Below are positions 24,301 through 36,900 of a stretch of DNA of 64,000 nucleotides, piece after piece. The stretch is taken from positions 269,985 to 333,984 of the forward strand of contig JAEVLN010000003.1 of the NCBI GenBank assembly GCA_018350325.1, in the 5' to 3' direction. Below the pieces are notes generated by a model that saw only the letters and a list, made by a program, of their open reading frames with translations, searched no databases and was not told where the DNA came from. Source of the DNA: Globodera rostochiensis. Taxonomy: Eukaryota > Nematoda > Chromadorea > Rhabditida > Heteroderidae. Numbering within the stretch: the stretch's first letter is position 1; the number at the start of each line of letters is the position of its first letter. A program made the translations under genes and the position numbers.

Positions 24301-25060
24301 AGGCTCCTACCCAAAAAATGTCGGAATGGCCGAAACAGGAATTCTGGAACCAAAAATATCCAATTCCGGAACCAAAAATGTCTCCGGACTCAAAAATTTT
24401 CGGAATCAAAAATGTCCGGAACCAAATGTCCAGAATTCCGGAACCAAAAATGTCCAAAACCAAAAATGTCCGGAATTTTGGATACCGAAATCCGGAACCA
24501 AAAATGTCCGGTTAACCGGATTCCGGCGGTTACATCCCTAACACACAAACATACTATTGGCAGTTGGCGCCAATTCAAATCGGGCCAGCCGTTTATCGGC
24601 CGGATCACTGACATAATACACCAATTTGTGTGAGTCGTTTAAATCGCCTATTGCCTCCGGCGAATCGCAATGTTCCGCGCTGCAGACACAGACAAAAGAG
24701 TCCTGATCAAATCTGAGAGCATTTTTTTTGAAGAATTAGCGGGCTTTTATATACTTTAATTAAATTGTTTTTAATTATTAAAATAATTTATTAAATAAAA
24801 ATATTTTAATTTTTTATTTGACAAAATAAAAACATTTATTTATTAAGTAATTAAAAAATATATTAAATTAAACATAACGCTTAATCAATTAGACCTTTAT
24901 TAAATTTAATTAATCAAAAGATTATTTAAATACGATTAAATAAATTTTCGTCAATATTCTCTATTATTTACTTTCGCTTTTTGCACGATTTCCATCCCGC
25001 CAAACACTGGTGAATTATGAGAATGGAAAGCAACAATTTAAATGCTAATTTTTGCCCCAT
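21324..25060 (-). pseudogene. glucosylceramidase-like GH30 gene, copy B, two frameshifts
   Basis: The layout follows copy D: ATG at 25058-25060 (MGQKLAFKLLL... signal peptide), [11 protein letters not shown] near 24115, nucleophile region LSTE near 22660, stop at 21324-21326. An extra A at 23949 shifts exon 4 just after GIGYTIG. An extra base pair of residues in 23491-23495 (exon 6, after KGSVD) creates an immediate TGA. Exon 15 lacks nine bases (GTK), which is harmless to the frame. The remaining exons read as a GH30 glucosylceramidase. It converges on UGT2. It is probably non-functional unless both insertions are sequencing errors. Confidence 0.75.
24266..24539. repeat. short form of the intron 2 minisatellite element, GH30 copy B
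   Basis: The right end CGGTTACATCCCT is intact and the left end AGGGATGTTCGG is decayed. The interior has about eight degenerate AAAAATGTCCGGAACC units. Confidence 0.8.
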
Positions 25061-26609
25061 TCTAAATCTTTAAAATTTGCCAATTTGTAATTAAATAGGG
25101 GGGAAGAATAAGCATTATTCGGTGGAGGTGAATGATCAATCCCTCCCACTCTCGAGGCAAAGTTGGAACAAAAAAGTGATCAGATGGGCATGTAATTAAT
25201 GCACGCACTGACTGACGACGGCCCCAAGCAGTGGCCGATCGACGGCCCCCCCCGCCCAATTCGTCGATCGATCATTTGTCCAACAAATTGCGTTCAGATT
25301 ACCCATAGTGATCACTGATCAGCATGTTTTGACTGACTGATCGAAAGCTTTTGGTGCTTTTGGTAAACCAAAATAGGTGTATAAAGGTCGGTAGGATTAT
25401 TCGAATAATCCTAGTATGTATTTGAAAATATTCAAATAATACGACGAGTTAGTATTATTTGAATACCTTCACAAAATTGAATTTTATTAAATTCGAATTT
25501 TACTAGTAAAATTTGAACTCCTATTTAAAAAAAAAGAAAATATAGAAACAATAAAAAACGGTATTTTCAATTTTTACTGAGTTTAAAAAGAATTTTTTAT
25601 TCAAATAATACTACTCGACTTATGATTATTCGAATAGTCGTCCGACATATATATATAATTCTTTTTTTGGTGGTTTCGCAAGTTTTAAAACGACAACATC
25701 CTTTAACCGGGGGGAGGGGGGAATTCCGTTTTGTGGAGCCCCCCCCCCCCCCAAAATGCCCCAAAACCACATGCCTCGTGGGACACCACACAGCCAACAG
25801 ACAAACACCGAAAAAGTGACGCATTAAAAATATTAAAAAAATGCCCTAAACGTTTTTTTTGAATATCGAAATAAAACGCCAAATTCCGACTTTTTGAAAT
25901 CAAAATTTCGCGACAGCCCTTCTGGCGATAAAAAATGTCCCCCCAAATGTTAATCGCATTTAAATTCTTGACGTTTTCGTCTCCGGTATCCAGCCGATTC
26001 GACATGTTTTTATGACATTTTGTCCCGGAGACCGCTTCGTTCCTTAGATGGTGAAAAAATTTTTTGGCCAAACACCCCAAACCTTTTCAAAATCGAATGA
26101 CATTTTTTCTTTTGCCAATTTGACATTTTCTCAAATCTATCAAAATATTGGTTTACTTAAACAATTTCTTTTTTTTTGGATTCAACAACAATCAATATTT
26201 ATTTGTGAAGAAAATGTTCCAGCCAGCTCAGTGGGCATTTGTCCGAGGGGGAAAGTGCCAAATTACCGTATTTCCTCTATTAGTAACCCCCGGGGTTACT
26301 GTTGTTCAAACTCGGAAACGGGGAGGGGGGGGGATACGGTATGTACCATTTTTTGTTGAAGCAATATAATACTGTAAAAACCCCAATCTTACTGTAGCAT
26401 CTACAGACAAGCCATAGTGCCTTCAAATGGTACCAAAAGACTCTTTTTGATTTGGTCAAATGACCAAAAAGTTATAACGTGTATAAAATGTGTGCGAATA
26501 AATTTTACTAAAAATCGATCAAACAAATATGCCGTCATCGGCATTTGTTTTTTAGAGTTGGCACATCGAATCTTTTGAAGACCATTTAAATGAATGTGTG
26601 CCCTCCTCC
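25061..26609. other. intergenic upstream of GH30 copy B
   Basis: 25125-25250 and 25755-25830 match 39950-40170 upstream of copy D (shared phrases CTCGAGGCAAAGTT, ACTGACTGACGACGGCCC, GTGACGCATTAAAAATAT), so this is probably the GH30 5' regulatory domain. 25370-25640 holds ATTATTCGAATAATC palindromes, possibly a small transposon. 26273-26342 is a short element with ACCGTAT...ATACGGT ends. From 26480 the GH30 copy C 3' flank begins. Confidence 0.5.
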
Positions 26610-27244
26610 TCATTCTTTCAACGCATTTTTTGGCTTCCAAACGGCCGTCACAATTGAGTCGCCAGCCAACGGCACCGTCCAGCGACGGCCTTCCACCTCA
26701 TCGAACACGGAAATGTTGCGCAAACTCTGATCAGGGTTGATCAGAACCAGAACGCGGAGGCCTAAATAATTTTGAAAATTTTCCATTATTTGGTGTTTCC
26801 CTTTTAAAAATTTAATTAATAAAATTTAACGGGTCGGGCCAACTCGATGCCATCAGTTATATTCTTAGTCATTAGGAAAGCAAATTAAACCAAATTGACA
26901 TCATTCAGAGGCCTCCTCCGTTTGTTGAACATTTGTTCAAGCAAAAGCTAACCAATTCCCTTTAATATAAATAATTAAACAGCCCAACTAACCATTCGGC
27001 GTTTGAAAAGCGATGTGTTCCACTGAAAAATTTAAATGGAAATTTTGTCATTTATATTTACAAAATTTAAAAATTTTTGTTAAACAAAATGCCAACGCGC
27101 GCGCACCTCCGGGCACTCCCCGAAGGCTTAAAATTGGCCAAAAATGGCCGACAAGGGCCAAAAAAATGTAAAACATTTTTATAACAAAAACAGAGAATTC
27201 ATAGAATTTTTACCCCGCTGGCGCCTTTCGGTGGCGCCCATTGA

Positions 27245-27345
27245 TTTTAAGATTTTTTTTTAAAATTTCCATCGTAAGAATTTTTTTTTAAATTTCCATC
27301 GTAAGAATTTTTTTTTTTTAAATTTCCATGGTAAGAATTTTTTTT
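27245..27345. repeat. short tandem repeat in GH30 copy C intron 15
   Basis: About four units of AAATTTCCATCGTAAGAATT plus a T-run, directly after the exon 16 region on the minus strand. Confidence 0.7.
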
Positions 27346-27706
27346 TTAATTTTTTGCACCATTTTCCTCCTCCAACGTTTTGTCGGGTAATTTTGTGCCG
27401 TCCGCTGTAAAAAGTGTGGACGAAATGACGACAGAATCGCGCGGGACAAAGCGACTAAAAATGAAAGAATTCAAAAAATTTATTTGAAATTTTAAATGAC
27501 CTAAAATGTGCCAATGCGTAAAACATTGGCTGCTTGTAAAACTCGCCAGCACTAGCGTTCACGATAATCTAAATTTTTAATTCATTTAAATAATTAAGTA
27601 AAACGATTCGAGGACAAAATGTCCATAAATGAAAATAGGGCAAAATGTCTATAAAGAAACGCTGGAATAAAGTATTCAAAATTCGCTGCGGATTTGGTGG
27701 GTAGGG

Positions 27707-28068
27707 ATCATTAGCGTCTGGACTAGCGTCTCACGGGACGTTTGGCAGCTCATAACTTTTTTCAAGACTGGCCAATCTTCATAATCTTTATATCATTCGA
27801 AAGCTCTAAATGATTAGAAGATATATGTCAGTACGAGCCGGTTCGATGTACTATCAAAAAGTTCTACATGAAAAAGTGTAAAAATCGGACTTTTTCATTA
27901 TTTTCTGGTCATAACTTTGTTCAGCTTTATCCAATGCTTTTCGAATGCTTATTAGCTTCGTCTTATTACGGCCTTTCGAATATATAAAGATTATGAAGAT
28001 TGGCCAGTCTTGAAAAAAGTTATGAGCTGCCAAACGTCCCTGAGACGCTAGTGGCCAGACGCTAATGG
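27707..28068. mobile_element. MITE with about 100-bp inverted repeats, GH30 copy C intron 13
   Basis: The left arm 27707-27808 and right arm 27962-28068 are inverted copies: CATTAGCGTCTGGACTAGCG against its inverse with small changes, continuing through TTTGGCAGCTCATAACTTTT and CAAGACTGGCCAATCTTC. The centre of about 150 bases has no coding sequence. The other three GH30 copies lack it in this intron. Confidence 0.8.
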
Positions 28069-28404
28069 CCCGCTTCGGGATTGGTTGGACATTTGTCCGG
28101 AATTTCATTGGGAGACATTTTGTCCAAATACAAAATCAAATTATACATATTTTCCTTATTTTACCGGGGCATCCACAAAATTGCGCACCAAGTTCGGGCC
28201 ACCTTCCAAGTCCAAGCCTGTACATAATTAAAAATAAATTAATAAAATGAAAAAATATTTTTGAAAATTTACACAAATTCCAATCCGTCCAACCGACCAC
28301 CCAATTTCGTAAATCGTTCAGAATGTCATGCGCATATTCTTTTCCACGCGACCAGTCGCCCAGCAAAGGCTTATGTTCGGACCGCCTATGGCCGGTACAA
28401 GCCT

Positions 28405-28930
28405 TGAAATGTTTCGAAAATTAATTTTAAGCCTGGAAATTATTTAAAAAATTAATTTAACTCTCCCCAAAACCAGAAGCCCTAGCCTGGAATTAAGCCT
28501 GAAAATTATTCAAAAATTAATTAAGCCTGGAAATGTTCCAAAAAATTAATTTTAAGCCTGAAAATTATTCAAAAATTAATTTTGAGCCTGGAAATGTTCC
28601 AAAAAATTAATTTTAAGACTGAAAATTATTCAAAAATTAATTCTAAGCCTGGAAATGTTCCAAAAAATTAATTTTAAGCCTGAATATTATTCAAAAATTA
28701 ATTTTAAACCTGGAATTAAGCCTGGAAATTATTCAAAAAAAAATATTTTAAGCCTGAAATTAAGCCTGGAAATTATTCAAAAATTAATTTTGAGCCTGGA
28801 ATTAAGCCTGGAAATTATTCAAAAATTAATTTTAAGCCTGAAAATTATTCAAAAAATTAATTTTAAGCCAGGAATTAAGCCTGGAAATTATTCAAAAAAC
28901 AAATTAATTTAAGCCTAAAAATTAAAAAAA
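28405..28930. repeat. AAGCCTGGAAATTATTCAAA tandem repeat, GH30 copy C intron 11
   Basis: At least a dozen units of 25-40 bases made of AAGCCTGGAAAT and TATTCAAAAATTAATTTT. Shorter versions are in the same intron of A, B and D. The repeat phrase includes the exon 12 acceptor context (TTTCCAGGCTTG on the minus strand). Confidence 0.8.
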
Positions 28931-30622
28931 AAATAAATGTTTCCCCCAAATTTTAACATTCACAAAATGCCTTTCGGCACAAACTTCGGAGGCCAAAATG
29001 AATTTGTCGGGCCGCAGATTGTGCGTTTTTTCCAGCTTATCATAGTTTGAGGGGGCATACCTTAAAAAATAAATTATTCATTAAAAAATGCTTTTTTTTA
29101 TAAATTTACCAATGCACCGCAATTCCGTCAATTGCCTCAACGCCCTCTGGCGTTCCGTAAATCTGCAACAATTTGAATAAAACATTTAAAAAATAGTCCC
29201 CACTTTTTGTGCCGATTCGAACAAAATGCTTCTCTGATCGTCAGTGTGCCATTATTTTTATATTTTTTGATGCCGGCGACTTTTTCAGTGCGGGCGAGAG
29301 AAGTTTGACAGCAAATTCACTAAATAATAAATTAAAAAAAAATTATTTTTATAGGTACATTATTTTCTAAGTCTTTCAAATAAATAATAAAATTTCATTC
29401 TTAAATTCAAATATTTCTGAATTTTTTTAAAACCCATTTAATATTGTTTAAATATATTAATCGAAATTTAAATTGTTTATAAAATAATATATATTTGATT
29501 TCACTGACCGTTGCGTTGTTGCCGACAAATACATCGCCTGCCACCTCCAAAATGACAAACCTCCAGCGCCTAAAATTAATTTTAGCAATTAAAATAATTC
29601 ATTATTAAAAAAAGAAATAAACGCAAAATATTTAATCAAAGTTTGAAAATTGTGACACTTGGAAACTTTTTCACCAACCCGGTTCGTTCTCAGTTGTCAT
29701 GCCCCAAAATGTGACACCATGCCGCGAATATTCCTCGAAAAATCTAAACAAAAATAAATTTATATTTTAAAAATTATTTATTTAATAAAAAACCGTTGCA
29801 AATAATGGGCATAGCACCGATAATATTTGTCATCAACCGAACCCTTCAGAAAGCCCCAGCCAATCATTCTTCCCGTGTTTTTCATCCACGCGGGCGCCGA
29901 CCTGTCCAGGGAGTTCAATTAAATTCAGAAAAATAAAATAATGACAAAATGTCCCCCTTTCCCAGACAAAATGTCCCCTCTTCCTAGACAAAATGCCCCC
30001 CCGACAAAATGCCCGACAAAATAGTCCCTATTACATGCCCTTTTTTCACAGTTTTTTAGTCCCTAAAAATCCGGGCTTACCATGGCGATGCAAACAGTCG
30101 TAGGCCTTCTCCAACTAACTTTTTGGCCGCATGAAGATATGGAATCTGAAAAGTTGTTTTGATTTAAATAATTTTTTTTAAATTAATTTAATAATGCCTT
30201 CAATTCAAAGTCCTCTTTGGCCAACGCAAAAGTGGTGAGGTCGAAGTCGTTCGGCGTGTCCAAGTACGAATAGGCGTGGGTGGAGAAGTCACAGCTGGCG
30301 ATTGGCACGCGGCCAATTGTGTAGCCGATGCCTGCGGGGCAATTTTTATTTTTTCAAAATTTATTTCCTATTTTCACTACCCACCATATTCACTGTCATA
30401 ATACGCTCCAAGCAGTGCGTCACGTGTCTGTTCGTTCAGCGCGTTCAAATTGATGCCGACCGCGTCAGTGAATGCGCCGCCAAAGCCGAAGATTGTTTGC
30501 CGCTTCTGTGACGCGTCCACGCGCACTTCAACTATGCCTTTGGCGCTGGCGGCGTCTTTTTGAAGATTGAATTTTGTTTGAATGAATAGTCAACTCCCCG
30601 GCACATTTGCAACCCATACACC

Positions 30623-32650
30623 AGGGATGTAACCGGAGGCCAAAAAAAGTCCAGAATTCCGGCTCCTAAAAAAGAACACAAAAAATGTCGAAACCCGAAA
30701 ATTCCGTTAACCAAAAATGTCTGAAATCCGGAATTTCGGGACCAAAATGTCCGGAAACAGGAATTCAGGAATCAGAAATGTTCGGAAACAGGAAAACCAA
30801 AAATGCACAAAATTCGGGAACCTAAAATGTCCGCGATCCGGAATCCCGGATGTCCGGTTACAGGAATTCCGGAGCCAAAAATGTCCGGGATCCGGAATCC
30901 CGGATGTCGGATGTCTGGTTACAGGAATTCCGGAAACAAAAATGTCCGGTTACAGGAATCGGACTCATAAATGTCCGGTTACAGGAATTCCGGAACCAAA
31001 AATGTCCGTTAACAAGAATTCCGGAACCAAAAATGTCGGAACCAAAAATGTCCGGTTACAGGAATTCCGGACCCAAAAATGTCCAGGATCCGGAATTCCG
31101 GACCCAAAATGTCCGGTACAGGAATTCCGGACTCATAAATGTCCGGGATCCGGAATCCCGGATGTCCGGTTACAGGAATTCCGGAGCCAAAAATGTCCGG
31201 GATCCGGAATCCCGGATGTCGGATGTCTGGTTACAGGAATTCCGGAAACAAAAATGTCCGGTTACAGGAATCGGACTCATAAATGTCCGGTTACAGGAAT
31301 TCCGGAACCAAAAATGTCCGTTAACAAGAATTCCGGAACCAAAAATGTCGGAACCAAAAATGTCCGGTTACAGGAATTCCGGACCCAAAAATGTCCAGGA
31401 TCCGGAATTCCGGACCCAAAATGTCCGGTTACAGGAATTCCGGACTCATAAATGTCCGGGATCCGGAATCCCGGATGTCCGGTTACAGGAATTCCGGAAA
31501 CAAAAATGTCCGGTTACAGGAATTCCGGACTCATAAATGTCCGGTTACAGGAATTCCGGAACCAAAAATGTCCGTTAACAAGAATTCCGGAACCAAAAAT
31601 GTCGGAGCCAAAAATGTCCGGTTACAGGAATTCCGGACCCAAAAATGTCCAGGATCCGGAATTCCGGACCCAAAATGTCCGGTTACAGGAATTCCGGACT
31701 CATAAATGTCCGGTTACAGGAATTCCGGACTCATAAATGTCCGGTTACAGGAATTCCGGAACCAAAAATGTCCGTTAACAAGAATTCCGGAACCAAAAAT
31801 GCCCGGTCAGGAATTCCGGACCCAAAAATGTCCAGGATCCGGAATTCCGGACCCAAAATGTCCGGTTACAGGAATTCCGGACTCATAAATGTCCGGGATC
31901 CGGAATCCCGGATGTCTGGTTACAGGAATTCCGGAAACAAAAATGTCCGGTTACAGGAATCGGACTCATAAATGTCCGGTTACAGGAATTCCGGAACCAA
32001 AAATGTCCGTTAACAAGAATTCCGGAACCAAAAATGTCGGAACCAAAAATGTCCGGTTACAGGAATTCCGGACCCAAAAATGTCCAGGATCCGGAATTCC
32101 GGACCCAAAATGTCCGGTTACAGGAATTCCGGACTCATAAATGTCCGGGATCCGGAATCCCGGATGTCCGGTTACAGGAATTCCGGAAACAAAAATGTCC
32201 GGTTACAGGAATTCCGGACTCATAAATGTCCGGTTACAGGAATTCCGGAACCAAAAATGTCCGTTAACAAGAATTCCGGAACCAAAAATGTCGGACCCAA
32301 AAATGTCCGGTTACAGGAATTCCGTAACCAAAAATGTCCGGCAACCGGAATTCCGGAACCAAAAATGTCCGGAAACCGGAATTCCGGAACCAAAAATGTC
32401 CGGCAACCGGATTCCGGAACCAAAAATGTCCGGAACCAAATGTCCAGAATTCCGGAACCAAAAATGTCCAAAACCAAAAATGTCCGGAATTTTGGATACC
32501 GAAATCCGGAACCATAAATGTCCGGAAATAGGAATTCCGGGACCAAAAATGTCCGGTTAACCGGAACCTAATGTCCGGAATTCCGGAACCAATTGTCCAG
32601 AATTCCGGAACGAAATGTCCGGAATTCCGGATTCCGGCGGTTACATCCCT
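30623..32650. repeat. inverted-repeat-bounded 31-bp minisatellite, GH30 copy C intron 2
   Basis: The ends AGGGATGTAACCG and CGGTTACATCCCT are perfect inverts. The interior is about 60 units of the same 31-bp repeat as in copy A. Higher-order blocks of roughly 300 bases are repeated (30840-31140 against 31140-31450). This is the largest of the four alleles of this intron. Confidence 0.9.
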
Positions 32651-33138
32651 AACACACAAACATACCATTGGGCGCCAATTCAAATCGGGCCAGCCGTTTC
32701 TCGGCCGGATCACTGACATAATACACCAATTTGTGCGAGTCGTTTAAATCGCCTATTGCCTCCGGCGAATCGCAATGTTCCGCGCTGCAGACACAGATAA
32801 AAGAGTCCTGATCAAATCTGAGAGCAATTTTTAGGCAGGATTTTATATAGGTACAGTAATTTAATTGTTTTTAAATTAATAAAAAATATTATTTTAAAAT
32901 ATTTATAATTTAACAATTTAAATAAAAATATAAATAAAAACACTTATTTAATTAAAAATGTATTAAATTAAACACAACGCTAAATTAATTAGACTTTTAT
33001 TAAATTAAATTTTTTTTTAATTTAAAAATGTTTCTTTTATTTATTTTTTTACTTCCGCTTTTTACACGGCTTCCATTCCGCCAAACACTGGTGAATTATG
33101 AGAATGGAAAGCAACAATTTAAATGCCAATTTTAGCAT

Positions 33139-33901
33139 CTTAAATCTTTAAATTGGTGAGATTTGATAAAAATCCGCAAATGTTTCGGTTCTGAACGGCA
33201 GAAAAAGCGTCCAATTTCGATAAATATTTAGTTTTAATTGCAAAATGAATGAATGAATTGTACGACTGACTGATTTGTTATCGGAGGAAAAAGGGGGGGG
33301 GGGGGTCGAATGATTTTCGTCAGTCCATCCGATCGTGGCTAATGATGGTATGGACACGGACGGAGATGCTTTTGAACAGAAACAGTACCATCTTTTTTGT
33401 TTAAATAATTTTATCGCACAGTTTGAGAGGGGACAATTAAATGAGGACCTCCCCCCCACCCCCACCCAAAAAATGATCAAATTCCACCAAATCATTTATT
33501 ATACATATTTATATGGTTTTTGCTCCTTTGACTACAAACTCCATCATTTTTGTTTCCCGAACCCCGAATTTTGAGCCCGAATCCCGACACCAGGGGGTAC
33601 AATTTGAAATTTATAATTCGGAACTTTGAAATTCTCAAAATTAGGACCCTTTGGCATCCCGACAAAATGCCCCCCCCCTGTCCCAGACAAAATGATTTGT
33701 TTGCACATTTTAATTTGTTGCAATTGTTTGTTTCCATAATAAATAAAATGTGTGTGAATAAATTTACTGAAAATCGATTAAACAAATATGCCATCATCGG
33801 CATTTGTTTTTTAGGGTTGGCACATCGAATCCGGTTAGGGTTCGGGTTCGGGTTTTTACACTAAAAACGCCGACATTTTAAATGAATGTGTGCCCTCCTC
33901 C
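33139..33901. other. intergenic between GH30 copies C and D
   Basis: 33190-33500 is the GH30 upstream block shared with 13790-14100 and 38110-38470. From 33700 the copy D 3' flank starts. 33820-33870 has TTAGGGTTCGGGTTCGGG, not a telomere repeat. No gene is seen. Confidence 0.5.
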
Positions 33902-36900
33902 TCATTCTTTCAACGCCTTTTTTGGCTTCCAAACGGTTGTCACAATTGAGTCGCCAGCCAACGGCACCATCCAGCGACGGCCTTCCACCTCATCGAACAC
34001 GGAAATGTTGCGCAAACTCTGATCAGGGTTGATCAGAACCAGAACGCGGAGGCCTAAATAATTTGTCACAACTTATAAATCCCAAAAAATTAATTATTAA
34101 AATGTAACGGGTCGGCTCAACGCGGCGCCATCAGAGTTATAACTTGTTTGGTTTGGTTAGTTAACAATAAAATTATGATGTTTCAAACTTTCAATGCCGA
34201 GTTGACCCCGACAAAATTTAATCAATGAAAAAAGAATTTTTTACGATAAATATTAACGTTGTATATTTTATTAATTGTAAATTACAATAAAAATAATTAA
34301 ACAGTCCAACTAACCATCCGGTGTTTGAAAAGCGATGTGTTCCACCGGATTCTCGGAAACCGCGTTGTGTTTCAGGTCCAGAAAATAATTGGCTGAAAAA
34401 TGCATAAAAAGGATGAATATGCTTTGCTTTTATGATCATTTTGATTGATCGCTTAATCCAAACAAAAAAACAATAAACATTTAAACAAAATGCCAAAACT
34501 TTGAAGAACGCGGCACGCCTTCCGGGCACTCCCCGAAGGCTTAAAATTGGCCAAAAATGGCGCTGACAAAAGGCCAAAAACAATTTTTAAAAAATTTTCC
34601 CAAACAAAAACAGATTTTTTAGCCCGCTGGCGCCCTTCGGCGCCACCCATTGATTTTAAGAATTTTTTTAAAAATTTTTTTTTTGCACCGTTTTCCTTCT
34701 CCAACGTTTTGTCGGCTAACTTCGCCCCGTCCGCTGAAAAAAGTGTGGACGAAATGACGACAGAATCGCGCGGGACAAAGCGACTAAAAATGAAAGAATT
34801 CAAAAAATTTATTTAAAATTTTAAACGACCTAAAATGTGCCATTGCGTAAAACATTGGTTGCTTGTAAAACTCGCCAGCACTAGCGTTCACAATAATCTA
34901 AATTTTTAATTCATTTAAACTACCTAATTAAGTAAAATAATTCGAGTACAAAATGCCCATAAATGAAAATGGGACAAAGTGAATTAAAAATCGGACAAAA
35001 TGCCATAAATAAAAATGGGACAAAGTGAATTAAAAATCGGACAAAATGTCCAAAATCAAAACTTGGACACAAATGTCCGGTAAATTGTTCAACTGGATGC
35101 TAATTATACATATTTTCCTTATTTTACCGGGGCGTCCACAAAATTGCGCACCAAATTCGGGCCACCTTCCAGGTCCAAGCCTGTACATAATTAAAAATAA
35201 ATTAATAAAATGTAAAAAATATTTTTGAAATTTACACAAATTCCAATCCGTCCAACCGACCACCCAATTTCGTAAATCGTTCAGAATGTCATGCGCATAC
35301 GCTCGTCCACGCGACCAGTCGCCCAACAAAGGCTTATGTTCGAACGGGTTATACCCGGTGCAAGCCTGGAAATTATTCAAAAAATTAATTAAGCCTGGAA
35401 ATATCACAAAAAATAATAATTTTAAGCCTTTAAAGCTTCGAAAAATTAATTTTAAGTTTTCGTAATTTTAAGCCTTTAAAGATTTCAAAAAGAAAAATTG
35501 GCACAAACTTCGGAGGCCAAAATGAATTTGTCGGGCCGCAGATTGTGCGTTTTTTCCAGCTTATCGAAGTTTGAGTGGGCATACCTAAAAAATAAATTAT
35601 TCATTAAAAACGCTTTTTTTTTAAATTTACCAATGCACCGCAATTCCGTCAATTGCCTCAACGCCCTCTGGCGTTCCGTAAAACTGCAAAAATTTGAATA
35701 AAGCAAAAATAACAAAATTAAAAAATGTCCCCACTTTTTCTGCCGATTCGAACACATTGCTTCTCTGGTCGTCGTGTGCCATTATTTTTATATTTTTTGA
35801 CGCCGGCGACTGTTTTAGTATGGGCGAGAGAAGTTTGACAGCAAATTCACTAAATAACAAATTTAAAATATATTTTTTAAATAACTTTTTTACAATCTTC
35901 AAATAAAATAATAAAATTTCATTCTTGTTCAAATATTTCTGAATTTCAAATTACCCATTTAATAATATTTTTGGATTTTAATTTTAAATATATTAATCGA
36001 AATTTAATTGTTAATTTGATTCACCGACCGTTGCGTTGTTGCCGACAAATACATCGCCTGCCAAGTCCAAAATGGCAAACTTCCAGCACCTAAAGCAATT
36101 TCACAAATTAAATAAAATTCTTTATCCATTTAAAAAACCAAATTTGAAATTATGAATTTTGACACTTTTTCACCAACCCGGTTCGTTCTCAATTGTCACA
36201 CCCCAATACGTGACATTATGCCGCGCGTATTCCTCAAAAAATCTAAACAAAAATAAATTTTTATGGTTTTTTAAAATTAAAAAAACCGTCGAAAATAATG
36301 GGCATAGCTCCGATAATATTTGTCATCAACCGAACCCTTCAGAAAGCCCCAGCCAATCATTTTGCCCGTGTTTTTCATCCATCCGGGCGCCGACCTGTCC
36401 AGGGAGTTCAATTAAATTCAGGAAAAAATAATAATGACAAAATGTCCCCTCACGACAAAATGACCCCTCACGACAAAATGACCCCTCACGACAAAATGAC
36501 CCCTCACGACAAAATGACCCCTCACGACAAAATGACCCCTCACGACAAAATGACCCCTCACGACAAAATAAACCCTCACGACAAAACGTCTGAAAAATAT
36601 TATATTTACAATTGCAAGAAGAAAATTAATAAAGACTGATAGATTTTAAAGGGTTTAACGCAAAAATTGACTGGATTTAGTCAGTTTTAGCACCTTTTTT
36701 AGCCCATATTTTGCCACTTTTTAGGGTTTTTAGTCCCTATTATATGCCCTTTTTTCACATTTTTAGTCCCTAAAAATCCGGGCCATAATTATTACCATGG
36801 CGATGCAAACAGTCGTAGGCCTTCTCCAACCAATTTTTTGGCCGCATGAAGATATGGAATCTGAAAATTTGTTTTATTTAATAATTTAAAAAAAATTATT

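Larger units (their letters stand above)
26610..33138 (-). pseudogene. glucosylceramidase-like GH30 gene, copy C, one frameshift
   Basis: ATG at 33136-33138 (MLKLAFKLLL... signal peptide), stop at 26610-26612. Exons follow copy D and keep [11 protein letters not shown], the acid/base region ENEP (near 29690), the nucleophile region LASE (near 29005) and GWTDWNL. One extra T in 29241-29243 (exon 9) turns AHDDQR into AH-stop. Exon 15 and exon 17 are otherwise open. It is the longest copy because of a 2.0-kb minisatellite in intron 2, a TIR element in the intron after exon 13, and a tandem repeat in the intron after exon 11. A single-base error would be enough to explain the break, so status is open. 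Confidence 0.75.

Noticed and set aside
30717..32560. Similar repetitive ORFs in GH30 copy C
   Set aside because: Same minisatellite as above; lies within intron 2 of a minus-strand gene.
36437..36590. Regular 18-bp repeats resembling a CRISPR array
   Set aside because: Units are contiguous without unique spacers and lie in an intron of a eukaryotic gene.
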